Positions 16,021-23,552 of a stretch of 49,447 nucleotides of DNA are shown here, one piece after another; positions within the stretch are counted from its first letter, which is position 1; each line of letters starts with the position of its first letter. The translations under genes and the position numbers were made by a program. Under the pieces are notes generated by a model. It did not search any database, was not told where the DNA came from, and saw only the letters and a program-made list of their open reading frames with translations. The stretch comes from Flavobacterium sp. MFBS3-15 (GTDB taxonomy: Bacteria; Bacteroidota; Bacteroidia; Flavobacteriales; Flavobacteriaceae): positions 1 through 49,447 of the forward strand of contig NZ_JAPCHV010000023.1 of the NCBI RefSeq assembly GCF_026107645.2, given 5' to 3'.

Positions 16021-17370
16021 ATGGAAAAAAAGTTAGAAAAACGCTGGATAGCCGCATTCGTCATTACCACTGCCGTTGCCATCGCGGGGTTGTTCTGGGA
16101 ACATAAAACCGTTAGCGGCCCCACATCCCAATTCAACGCTACCGATGCCATAGTGCCCGCCGATGTGGCCTGGCTGCTCACGGCCTCCTGCCTTGTTTTG
16201 CTCATGACTCCCGGCCTGTCGTTCTTTTACGGCGGCATGGTCGGCAAAAAGAACGTCATTTCCACCATGCTCAAAAGCTTCATATGCCTTGGCGTCATCA
16301 GCCTGCTTTGGGTAACGGTGGGCTTCAGCCTCAGCTTTGGCGATCCCATAGGCATCACCATCGACGGCACTTACTACGGCCTCATCGGCTCCCCGTCCGA
16401 CTTTGCCTTTTTTGATTATGTAGACGAGCATCCGCACGTAAAAATGGCAACCACCATCCCGTTCATCCTCTTTGCGCTGTTCCAGATGAAGTTTGCCATC
16501 ATCACGCCCGCCATCATTACGGGCGCCCTTGCCGAGCGCATCCGCTTCATATCGTTCCTGCTGTTCATCTGCCTGTTCTCGATATGCATCTATGCCCCGC
16601 TGTGCCACATGGTATGGCACCCCAGCGGACTTTTGGGTGCTTACTTCGGCGTTAAGGATTTTGCCGGCGGAACGGTAGTGCACATGAGCGCCGGGTTTGC
16701 GGCCATTGCCGGCGTGCTGGTGCTGGGCAAGCGCAAAAATGTGGAATACATACCTACCAACATACCGTTCGTACTCCTGGGCACGGGCATGCTTTGGTTC
16801 GGGTGGTTCGGGTTCAATGCCGGATCGGCGCTGGCAGCCAACCATACCGCGGCCATGGCGTTTGCCACCACCACTATTGCCTCAGCGTCGGCCATGCTCA
16901 CCTGGGCGTTCTTCGACAGGCTCAACGGAAGGAAAGTATCGGCACTGGGCTGCTGCATCGGGGCGGTTGTTGGGCTTGTGGCTATAACACCGGCAGCAGG
17001 CTTTGTGTCGGTGCCAAAAAGCATTTTCTTCGGGTTTGCCGCGGCCATCGTGTCCAACATCATGGTCAACTGGAAGTCGCTTAAAAAGATCGACGATACG
17101 CTCGATGTGTTTGCCTGCCACGGCGTGGGCGGCATCATGGGCATGATACTCACCGCCATCTTTGCCGAGGGCGAAAATGCCAGCCTGCTCCACGGCGGCT
17201 GGAGCGTTTTCGGGCACCACATGATGGCGCTGGTACTGGTAGCAGTATTCTCGTTCTTCGGGGCCATGCTGCTCTACAAGTTGACCAACCTGTTCATACC
17301 CCTCCGCGTTTCGGAAGAAGCCGAACACCAGGGGCTCGACCTGTCGCAGCATAATGAGATGCTGGGGTAA
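16021..17370 (+). CDS. amt: Ammonium transporter
   Basis: The 449-residue Amt/Rh family channel has eleven expected membrane helices. Family signatures include FFYGGMVGKKNVISTM near residue 70, PAIITGALAERIRF near 165, and the pore His pair within CHMVWHPSG near 200 and ACHGVGGIMG near 365. The first pore motif continues to GGTVVHMSAG and the core to GWFGFNAGSA. It would conduct ammonia across the inner membrane after deprotonating ammonium. No glnK/PII gene follows, unlike the usual amtB-glnK pair, so any PII partner is encoded elsewhere. The N-terminus has a single short segment before the first helix and no long signal peptide. Confidence 0.96.
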   Translation: MEKKLEKRWIAAFVITTAVAIAGLFWEHKTVSGPTSQFNATDAIVPADVAWLLTASCLVLLMTPGLSFFYGGMVGKKNVISTMLKSFICLGVISLLWVTVGFSLSFGDPIGITIDGTYYGLIGSPSDFAFFDYVDEHPHVKMATTIPFILFALFQMKFAIITPAIITGALAERIRFISFLLFICLFSICIYAPLCHMVWHPSGLLGAYFGVKDFAGGTVVHMSAGFAAIAGVLVLGKRKNVEYIPTNIPFVLLGTGMLWFGWFGFNAGSALAANHTAAMAFATTTIASASAMLTWAFFDRLNGRKVSALGCCIGAVVGLVAITPAAGFVSVPKSIFFGFAAAIVSNIMVNWKSLKKIDDTLDVFACHGVGGIMGMILTAIFAEGENASLLHGGWSVFGHHMMALVLVAVFSFFGAMLLYKLTNLFIPLRVSEEAEHQGLDLSQHNEMLG

Positions 17371-17376
17371 TGCCAT

Positions 17377-17503
17377 TTTAACCACATAGATACATAGCTT
17401 TTACTTGTGCTGTAAACCTTAGCCCTGAAGCAAAGCTTCGCTATGTTTTCTTTCACCGGCCTTTATCTTTCGTCACTAAAGGCTATGTATCTATGTGGTT
17501 AAA
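17377..17503. repeat. Palindromic intergenic element with 22-bp inverted ends
   Basis: Perfect 22-bp inverted arms at 17377-17398 and 17482-17503 contain the core CCACATAGATACATAG. The 127-bp element fills most of the gap after amt and ends in a T-run, so it may also terminate transcription. The arms resemble those of the element at 29380-29519. Confidence 0.8.
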
Positions 17504-17551
17504 TTTTTTGTAGATTAGGCGGTTAAGTATATCTTTATAAAAAGTTTTAGC

Positions 17552-18082
17552 ATGAAAAAGATATACTTCCTGTGCCTGGCCTGCGTAACCATTTCTGCAG
17601 CTTATTTTACCGGAAAAAGCGACACTGCCGACATTGCCAAAGAGACCAAAGCCATCAATGCCTTCCTGAACGACTGGCATGCCGCTGCCGCAAAAGGTGA
17701 CCACAACGGGTATTTTGGTAAAATTGCCGAAGATGGCCGCTATATCGGTACCGATGCCACTGAAAACTGGGACAAAAAAGCATTCCTTGCCTTTTCAAAA
17801 CCGTATTTTGACCGTGGCAAGGCGTGGGATTTTAAAGCCCTGGAGCGCAATGTATATTTTAGCAAGGACGGCAAAACAGTATGGTTCGACGAGCTCCTCG
17901 ACACCTGGATGAAGGGCTGCCGCGGTTCGGGCGTACTCGAAAAGGAAGGCAAAGAATGGAAAATAAAGCATTACGTGCTTTCCATGACCGTACCAAACGA
18001 TGCTACAAATGACATCCTGCCCTTTAAAGGCAAATATGAAGATGCCCTGATCGAAAAAATGCGCCAACAGCCTAAACCATAA
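17552..18082 (+). CDS. Secreted SnoaL-like (NTF2 fold) protein
   Basis: The 176-residue protein starts with a probable Sec signal (IYFLCLACVTISAAYF). An NTF2-like domain follows: helix AINAFLNDWHAAAAKGD near 37, DGRYIGTDATENWDKKAF near 62, then strands around FSKDGKTVWFDELLDTWM (parts: SKDGKTVWFDE, LLDTWM) and KEWKIKHYVLSMTVPND. The pattern matches the SnoaL_3/DUF4440 group. Such proteins often bind small ligands or act as polyketide cyclases or isomerases, but no catalytic residue can be assigned. It is a single gene after a palindromic element. A near-match TATCTTTA lies upstream at about 17528. Confidence 0.82.
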   Translation: MKKIYFLCLACVTISAAYFTGKSDTADIAKETKAINAFLNDWHAAAAKGDHNGYFGKIAEDGRYIGTDATENWDKKAFLAFSKPYFDRGKAWDFKALERNVYFSKDGKTVWFDELLDTWMKGCRGSGVLEKEGKEWKIKHYVLSMTVPNDATNDILPFKGKYEDALIEKMRQQPKP

Positions 18083-18132
18083 TCGCAACCGTAAAACTGC
18101 GACCGCGGCTGTGACTTTTTAAGCAGGAACCG

Positions 18133-18140
18133 TACCTTTG
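18133..18140 (+). promoter_or_regulatory. Putative cvpA -7 element TACCTTTG, nearly leaderless
   Basis: TACCTTTG fits TAnnTTTG exactly and ends only 4 bp before the ATG at 18145. The transcript would start at or next to the start codon. Confidence 0.4.
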
Positions 18141-18144
18141 TACC

Positions 18145-18636
18145 ATGACAGGAATCGACATCATACTTGGGGGGCTGCTGGTTTACGGACTGATAAAAGG
18201 TTTTTGGAAAGGGCTTTTTGTAGAGCTGGCCTCGCTGGTATCGCTCATTGCCGGCCTTTTTATTGCCGTGAAATTCTCGCAGCTGACCGCCAATCTGCTT
18301 GAAGGCACTTTGTCCGACGACCCCGCCACGGCTGCCGTCATTGCTTTTGCCATAACGTTCCTTGCAGTGGTGATAGGCATTACGCTGCTGGCAAAAGTAT
18401 TCACCAAACTTGCCGATTATTCCGGGCTTGGGCTCATGAACCGCGTACTGGGCGGCGTGTTCGGATTCATGCGGATGGTGCTGGTACTGAGCGTACTGCT
18501 CAATTTCTTCCTGAAACTAAACTTTAACCACGATCTTGTAAAGAAAGAAACCCTCGATGGCTCTTTCTTCTTTTACCCGTTGGTTGAGGTTTCAACGTAT
18601 ATTTTCCCGGTATTCGAAGATTGGTTCAGGGAATAG
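18145..18636 (+). CDS. cvpA: CvpA family inner membrane protein
   Basis: The 163-residue protein has four hydrophobic helices near residues 3-20, 25-45, 65-85 and 100-120. CvpA family marks include GLIKGFWKGLFVELASLVSL (parts: GLIKGFWKGL, FVELASLVSL) near 17, and LADYSGLGLMNRVLGGVFGF (parts: SGLGLMNRVL, GGVFGF) near 91. E. coli CvpA is needed for colicin V production and envelope stress survival; its molecular activity is unclear. The family call is firm, the role is not. It is convergent with batE. Confidence 0.9.
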   Translation: MTGIDIILGGLLVYGLIKGFWKGLFVELASLVSLIAGLFIAVKFSQLTANLLEGTLSDDPATAAVIAFAITFLAVVIGITLLAKVFTKLADYSGLGLMNRVLGGVFGFMRMVLVLSVLLNFFLKLNFNHDLVKKETLDGSFFFYPLVEVSTYIFPVFEDWFRE

Positions 18637-18711
18637 CTATTTCAGATTGTAGATTTCAGATTGAGCTGCAGTCATGCCGGCAGCTGTGAGCGTCTTATTC
18701 CCCCTTTGGGG

Positions 18712-19458
18712 TTAGGGGGCTAATTGCTTAATCGCCTCCGACGGTACCCATCCCTCACTATCATCCGGCATCCGCACCTTTTGCCACTGCTCTTTCGTTT
18801 CCAATACATTTACTTTTATACCCGCATGGAGAATGAAGGTATCATCCCCCTGTGCCGAGGGCTGTGCTTTTACCTGCACCATCTCGCTGAACACAATGGC
18901 AGGATGTTCGCTATCCACCTCCGATTTCGCATGGAAGCCCGCTGTGAGGCTAAAAAGCAACATAACGCCCATCAGTGTCATCCCAGCAAAAAAGCCGCGC
19001 TTAAGGGCTGTTTTCTTTGTAAAGTAGTACCCTGCGAACAATGCCAGCACAAGGAAAGCACATACAATGGCTATCCACCCCCAGCTGTCGTAATGGTACA
19101 TCCCCGATAGGCCGCTCATAAACCCGGACAGGCCCGGTCGGGCCACAGGTTCGATGTTGTCGGTAATAAGCTCACGGGCATACCCGAGGTTGATCTCAAT
19201 ATCCTCATTGCCCGGGTCGAGTAAGAGTGCCTTTTCGTAGTTGTAAATGGCGGGCGCCACCTGTTCCTGCTTAAAGTAGGCATTGCCCAGGTTAAAGTAC
19301 AGCTCCGCCGACTCCTGCCCACCTTTCAGTATGCCCTCATATGTCGCAATGGCCTGGTCGTACTGCCCCTGCCGGAACTGTTCGTTGCCTTTCTCAAACG
19401 CATCCTGTGCAAACAATGCCTGCGTAAGGAATAATAGTATGTATGCTAAGTTTTTCAT
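18712..19458 (-). CDS. batE: BatE: TPR plus SH3-like domain aerotolerance protein
   Basis: The 248-residue protein has a Sec signal (MKNLAYILLFLTQALFAQ), TPR repeats at about 18-110 (AFEKGNEQFRQGQYDQAIAT, AELYFNLGNAYFKQEQVAPA), two membrane helices near 128-148 and 155-175, and a C-terminal bacterial SH3 domain with QPSAQGDDTFILHAGIKVNV (parts: GDDTFILHAG, IKVNVLETKEQW) and SEGWVPSEAI. This order is typical of BatE, last gene of the Bacteroidetes bat operon. Bat proteins aid growth under oxygen exposure, and the complex is thought to sit at the inner membrane facing the periplasm. It starts 11 bp after a secreted protein gene whose first 54 nt are nearly the same. Confidence 0.92.
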   Translation of the reverse strand: MKNLAYILLFLTQALFAQDAFEKGNEQFRQGQYDQAIATYEGILKGGQESAELYFNLGNAYFKQEQVAPAIYNYEKALLLDPGNEDIEINLGYARELITDNIEPVARPGLSGFMSGLSGMYHYDSWGWIAIVCAFLVLALFAGYYFTKKTALKRGFFAGMTLMGVMLLFSLTAGFHAKSEVDSEHPAIVFSEMVQVKAQPSAQGDDTFILHAGIKVNVLETKEQWQKVRMPDDSEGWVPSEAIKQLAP

Positions 19459-19469
19459 TGTAATTTATA

Positions 19470-19961
19470 TCAATACATCTCGTCTGCCATTTCCAGCAGG
19501 CCGCTTTCCCTGATCTCCATTAAGGAGCCTTCAACGGTATCGGTCTTGCCCTTTATGTTACTTTCTTTTCCCGTGGCCTCATTCATTACGAGGACACCAA
19601 CGGTCTGTTTGTCTTCTTCCGCAGAGTAGTTGTAATAGATGACATATTTATAGCCGTCATTTTCAAATATGATGTTCTGTATCTCAACCCCGGCATTGGA
19701 CTTACCTCCACCCCTGCGATAGTAACTGTATTTGAATTTCGGCCAGCTATTTTTCAGGTCACCGGGAAATTCCATCTCTATCTTATCCCCGGTACCAAAG
19801 CGGTAGACCAGATACTGGTCATTCTTCTCTTTCGCCAAAACAACTTTTTTGCCCTTATTTGTTTTAAATGAAAAGACAAGCTCCTCATTGTTTTTGACAT
19901 ACTCCGCCTGCGCAAAGATCGCCTGCGAAAGGAATAATAGTAGGTATGCTAAATTTTTCAT
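19470..19961 (-). CDS. Secreted protein of unknown function in the bat operon
   Basis: The 163-residue protein has a signal peptide (MKNLAYLLLFLSQAIFAQ) almost identical to that of BatE. The first 55 nt of the two genes differ at only 7 positions, then similarity stops. The mature part is Lys/Glu/Tyr-rich and beta-like (YLVYRFGTGDKIEMEF near 50, GYKYVIYYNYSAEEDKQTVG near 103, in parts). I recognise no domain. Its start overlaps the stop of the GxxExxY gene by 4 bp and it ends 11 bp before batE, so it is read with them. It was probably made by fusion of a copied batE signal sequence to an unrelated body. Confidence 0.85.
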   Translation of the reverse strand: MKNLAYLLLFLSQAIFAQAEYVKNNEELVFSFKTNKGKKVVLAKEKNDQYLVYRFGTGDKIEMEFPGDLKNSWPKFKYSYYRRGGGKSNAGVEIQNIIFENDGYKYVIYYNYSAEEDKQTVGVLVMNEATGKESNIKGKTDTVEGSLMEIRESGLLEMADEMY

Positions 19962-20341
19962 TCCAAAGTTCCGTTAATAACCCTTTTCATCCCATTTTTG
20001 ATCAGCAAGGTATTAAAGTTAATCAATAGTCCTAATTTACAGCTTGATAATTTCAGGTACGTAAGCAATTGGGCCAAATGAATATCATGGAGTTCTTCCA
20101 CCGATTTAACCTCAATAATGAATTTATTTTCAATCATTATATCAACCCTGTAGCCAACATCCAGCCTGATCTCGCCATATGCCAAAGGAAGCGGTTTTTC
20201 TTTCTCAATGTATAATCCCGACTTGTATAACTCATAGCACAAACACTCACAATAAGCACTCTCCAATAACCCGGGCCCTAAGGCTTTGTGGACTTTAAGG
20301 GCACAATTGTAGACTATTTTTGCTATTTCGTTTTCCGTCAT
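19958..20341 (-). CDS. GxxExxY family protein
   Basis: The 127-residue protein carries the signature GPGLLESAY (G-x2-E-x2-Y) near residue 22, after the helix IAKIVYNCALKVHKALG. RLDVGYRVDIMIENKFIIEVK (parts: DVGYRVDIMI, FIIEVKSVE) near 68-90 looks like a PD-(D/E)XK-type core, and HLAQLLTYLKLSSCKLGLLINF (parts: AQLLTYLKLS, LGLLINF) follows. The family (TIGR04256) is common in Bacteroidetes; its function is unproven, although a nuclease-like fold has been suggested. Its position inside the bat operon, after 265 bp of repeats, suggests insertion into the operon. It overlaps the next gene by 4 bp. Confidence 0.93.
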   Translation of the reverse strand: MTENEIAKIVYNCALKVHKALGPGLLESAYCECLCYELYKSGLYIEKEKPLPLAYGEIRLDVGYRVDIMIENKFIIEVKSVEELHDIHLAQLLTYLKLSSCKLGLLINFNTLLIKNGMKRVINGTLE

Positions 20342-20396
20342 TTATTTTTTAATATAATTTAAAGGTTAGCTTCCATAGTTACTATCTTGCTATTTT

Positions 20397-20583
20397 TTAC
20401 CACAAGGATCACAAAGTTTTTTCACTAAGGACACTATAACAAGCGAAACTTTGAAAGGGCACAAAGTTTCGCTTCGCTTTTAAGCTTCCGCATGCAAAAA
20501 CATACTGCTTTGTGCCCCTCTTCACAAAATTATCCATATAGCTTTGTGGGCTTGGTGTAAATCCTTAGTGTCCCTTGTGGTAA
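20397..20583. repeat. Long imperfect inverted repeat between batD and GxxExxY gene
   Basis: The left arm begins near 20397 with TACCACAAGGATCACAAAG and then CACTAAGGACACT. The right arm (about 20560-20583) reads TTAGTGTCCCTTGTGGTA, pairing with CACTAAGGACACT and ACCACAAGG. Internal copies of CACAAAG and CTTTGTG give further pairing. The rest of the 265-bp gap shows no gene. Confidence 0.65.
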
Positions 20584-20606
20584 AATAACCCAAAGTGGTT
20601 AAAAAA

Positions 20607-22382
20607 CTACATCTGCTTTTCCAAAGCTGTCACCACCGCCACCGCGTTATCATAATCCTGCTGCATCGCCGTACTTGTCGATGGGGCGTACCTCGCAAAC
20701 TCGCAGTTGTCCATGATCTTCATGAAATCATTCACTGTATCGCTGTCCGCGTTGCGCGAAAGGAGCAGCTCCCGAACGTTCTGCCTGCTCATTTCGGCGG
20801 TTTCTATGTCCAGCTTGGCCTTCAGGAAGTTGTGCAGCGCCTTTTCCAGGTGCCTGTAAAACGGCTCCTTGTCGCCCAGGTGCTTTTTCGCTTCCGCCAG
20901 GTATTTCTTAGCCAGCTTGTTGGTTTCCCGCACACGGTTGCCTTTCACATCGCCATCGTAGGCTTCTTTTTTCTTCCTTGCAAAAATGATCACCGGAACC
21001 AGCAGGAACGGCAGCGCAAGCAATACCCAAAACAGCACCGATCCAAGAAACCCGCTACTGCCGATAGCCTTCAGCGAAGTGCTGCCGGCAATGGTTCGGA
21101 AAGGCTCGCGTGCCTCCGGCGCTCCTTTGCCGCTGCCTGACGCGCTTTCGGCCGGGCTTACACCGCCTGCCGGTACGCTCAGCACATCGACCACGATATT
21201 ATCATAGGCCATGGTGCGGTACGTCTTTAATTTCGGGTCAAACCATGAGAACGACAGTCCCTGTATGGCAAATTTTCCTTTTTTATGGGGTACGATGGTA
21301 TAGCTGTCCGCCATGTTCCCTTCCATTCCGCTAAGCGGAACGGCTATGTTTTCAGAATGCTCGGGATCGAATATTTCCAGCTCCTTCGGTGCCGATGGCT
21401 TTGGCAGGCGGAACAGCTTCATGTTGCCCTTGCCGCTAACCGATACTTCCAGCTTGAGTGACTCGCCGTTGGACAGTGTGGTTTTGGATGGTGTTGCCTT
21501 AAACGTAAAGCTGCCCACCGCCCCGCTGAAGTTGGCCGGGCGCCCCTGCTCCGGAAGCGCCTTTACATTAACCACTGTATTCCCTGTAGAAACCATCCTG
21601 TTCTCAACCGTAAAGGCATCGTTACCAAAACGGTCTACACGGCCTGTGGGTATTTCCAGTGCCAGCGATGCCGTCATGGGGTCGAGTTCGATCTTGCCGC
21701 TCTTTTGCGGGTAAAGCACCGCCCTGCGCAGCACCACGTAGTTGTGGATTTCGCCCTTGAACATCCCCTGCTGTACCGACTGTTGGTTCTTCGGCACATC
21801 CTCTACCTGGCTCCAAAAATCGGGGTACTGCGGGTTGTCGGCCTTATCCCACGCGCGAACGCCTGTGCCGACTTTTACATACAGCTTGTACACCACATTC
21901 ACCGGCTCGTTGATATAGGGGTTTGGGTTGCTTACCTCAGCCACAAGCTGCACATTGCCCAGCGCCTTCTGCATCTGCTTGCTGTTCGGCGCATTCGGGT
22001 TTACTGCCATGCCGTTGCCAACAGCCGCGGTCACGGTCACTTTGAACGGTATGGTCTTGTACACCTTGTTCTTTATCTCGATGGTAGCCTGCCCAATGGT
22101 AAATGTCCCGCGTGATGTAGGGGTCAGGAAGTAGGTATAAACCTTATTATACGTCTGCTTTTTGTTGACCCAAAGATAATTGAACGACTGAATCGGCCCC
22201 GAAACATTGAATCCTTTGAAAGACGGCGGGTTAAAGTTGTCGCCGTCCTCGTTCATGGTAAATTCCAGCTTCATGGTCTCGTTGATGCCAAGCGTCGTCC
22301 TTTCGGGAATGGCCTTAAACTCCACCTGGGCATAGATCCCCTGGATGCAAAAAAATAATATGAATGCTATATATCTCTTCAT
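20607..22382 (-). CDS. batD: BatD: aerotolerance protein, oxygen tolerance domain
   Basis: The 591-residue protein has a Sec signal (MKRYIAFILFFCIQGIYAQ), a long beta-rich periplasmic region with repeated Ig-like units (for example ERTTLGINETMKLEFTMNED, in the first, and SKTTLSNGESLKLEVSVSGK in a later one), one membrane helix near 447-470 (LFWVLLALPFLLVPVIIFA) and a cytoplasmic helical tail. This is the BatD layout. It is thought to form the periplasmic part of the Bat complex with the BatA/BatB VWA proteins. A 402-bp repeat-filled gap separates it from batC, which is unusual in an otherwise tight operon. Catalysis is not expected. Confidence 0.93.
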   Translation of the reverse strand: MKRYIAFILFFCIQGIYAQVEFKAIPERTTLGINETMKLEFTMNEDGDNFNPPSFKGFNVSGPIQSFNYLWVNKKQTYNKVYTYFLTPTSRGTFTIGQATIEIKNKVYKTIPFKVTVTAAVGNGMAVNPNAPNSKQMQKALGNVQLVAEVSNPNPYINEPVNVVYKLYVKVGTGVRAWDKADNPQYPDFWSQVEDVPKNQQSVQQGMFKGEIHNYVVLRRAVLYPQKSGKIELDPMTASLALEIPTGRVDRFGNDAFTVENRMVSTGNTVVNVKALPEQGRPANFSGAVGSFTFKATPSKTTLSNGESLKLEVSVSGKGNMKLFRLPKPSAPKELEIFDPEHSENIAVPLSGMEGNMADSYTIVPHKKGKFAIQGLSFSWFDPKLKTYRTMAYDNIVVDVLSVPAGGVSPAESASGSGKGAPEAREPFRTIAGSTSLKAIGSSGFLGSVLFWVLLALPFLLVPVIIFARKKKEAYDGDVKGNRVRETNKLAKKYLAEAKKHLGDKEPFYRHLEKALHNFLKAKLDIETAEMSRQNVRELLLSRNADSDTVNDFMKIMDNCEFARYAPSTSTAMQQDYDNAVAVVTALEKQM

Positions 22383-22784
22383 TATTCAAAAATACAAACC
22401 TCCGCTTTTTTAGCTACGAATTACACGAATTTCTTCCTTGCTTTAGTTATCACATTCCAAGTTGGCAAGAAAGATTGCCGCGCTCCGTTGCACTACGCCC
22501 GCAATGACATTCATGCCCGCTTACTCATTTCCATTAATTTCTTCCGCCAACAGTGTTATGTCATCCACCGTCATTGCGGGGAGGAACGACGAAGCAATCT
22601 TTCCATTCAGTCCCAAGTAATTCCTAATGAACGATTGCCGCACTCCGTTGCACTACGCTCGCAATGACACCCGAACCCACATACTTTTATCCTACAGCAA
22701 GAGTGTTACGTCACGTCTACCTCTCCTTTGGAGAGGGCCGGGGTGAGGACTTTGCGGCATGAGTGTAATTCGTGGCTAAAACCC
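22383..22784. repeat. Composite intergenic repeat cluster splitting batC and batD
   Basis: No gene is seen in these 402 bp. The outer ends form an inverted repeat sharing ACGAATTACAC / GTGTAATTCGT (about 22408-22431 and 22760-22783). Inside, a 37-bp repeat (22473-22509 and 22633-22669, 2 mismatches) starts GATTGCCG and ends GCAATGACA. A related inverse stretch TCATTGCGGGGAGG lies at 22571. A CTCTCC/GGAGAGGG palindrome with GGGGTGAGG is at about 22721-22747. Confidence 0.75.
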
Positions 22785-23552
22785 TTACCAATCTTTCTCC
22801 TGCTTCTTCGGCTGGGCTTTCACGCGTACGCCTTTTACCCTGTCCTGCACTTTTTTCTCCTCGTTGTTCATCGCGTCGAGCAGACTCTCCATCCGCTGTT
22901 TGGACGGGTCGTCCTTCGCCGGTTTCGGGTCGCCCTTTTCATCGGCGCCACCCTTATTTTGCTGTGCGCCTTCGCCGCCGCCCTTAGGCTCGGGCGTATC
23001 CTTGCTGCCCCCTCCGTCGGCCTTTTCGCCACTGTCGCCACGGTTTTTCTGCACGTTGCTCTTATTGTCTTCCTTGTCGTCCTTCGGCGGGTCCTTGCGG
23101 TCGTCTTTTTTCGGTGGCTTGGGCGGGTTCTTGTCCAGCATCTCCTTAGCCAGCGCATAGTTATAACGCGTTTCATCGTCCAGCGGGTTGTTGCGCAGCG
23201 CATTTTTATACGCTTCCACAGCCTTTTGGTAATCCTTCACCTTCATGTAAACATTGCCCATGTTGTGCCACGCCTTGTGCTTCTCGGGCTTGGTCACAGC
23301 CTTGTCTACCGCGCTGGCGTAGGCTATCAGCGCCTCGCTGTACTGCTTCTGCTCATACACGGCGTTGCCCAGGTTATAATCGGCCGCTGCCTTTGCAGGC
23401 TCTTTCGACTTCGATATCCTGTAATCGGCCTCCGCGTTACGGTACGCCTTGTTCTTATATTCCTCATTGCCGCGTGCCATGTCATTATCGGGCTTTTGCG
23501 CGAATGCAAAAACCGGGATCATCACCAGCAATGCCATCATCAGTCCCTTCAT
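22785..23552 (-). CDS. batC: BatC: TPR protein with charged C-terminal tail
   Basis: The 255-residue protein has a signal-like N-terminus (MKGLMMALLVMIPVFAFAQ) and three to four TPR units at about 28-130 (AAADYNLGNAVYEQKQYSEA, HKAWHNMGNVYMKVKDYQKA). A long disordered tail rich in Lys, Asp, Gly and Pro follows from about 138 on. This matches BatC of the Bacteroidetes bat operon. Its start overlaps the end of batB by 4 bp, indicating coupled translation. The TPR part probably mediates contacts within the Bat complex. The low-complexity tail explains long open frames on the opposite strand, which are not genes. Confidence 0.92.
   Translation of the reverse strand: MKGLMMALLVMIPVFAFAQKPDNDMARGNEEYKNKAYRNAEADYRISKSKEPAKAAADYNLGNAVYEQKQYSEALIAYASAVDKAVTKPEKHKAWHNMGNVYMKVKDYQKAVEAYKNALRNNPLDDETRYNYALAKEMLDKNPPKPPKKDDRKDPPKDDKEDNKSNVQKNRGDSGEKADGGGSKDTPEPKGGGEGAQQNKGGADEKGDPKPAKDDPSKQRMESLLDAMNNEEKKVQDRVKGVRVKAQPKKQEKDW

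Noticed and set aside
22473..22669. Possible CRISPR-like repeat pair in the batC-batD gap
   Set aside because: Only two copies of a 37-bp repeat are present, 123 bp apart with unequal surroundings, and no cas gene is near. They fit dispersed intergenic repeats.
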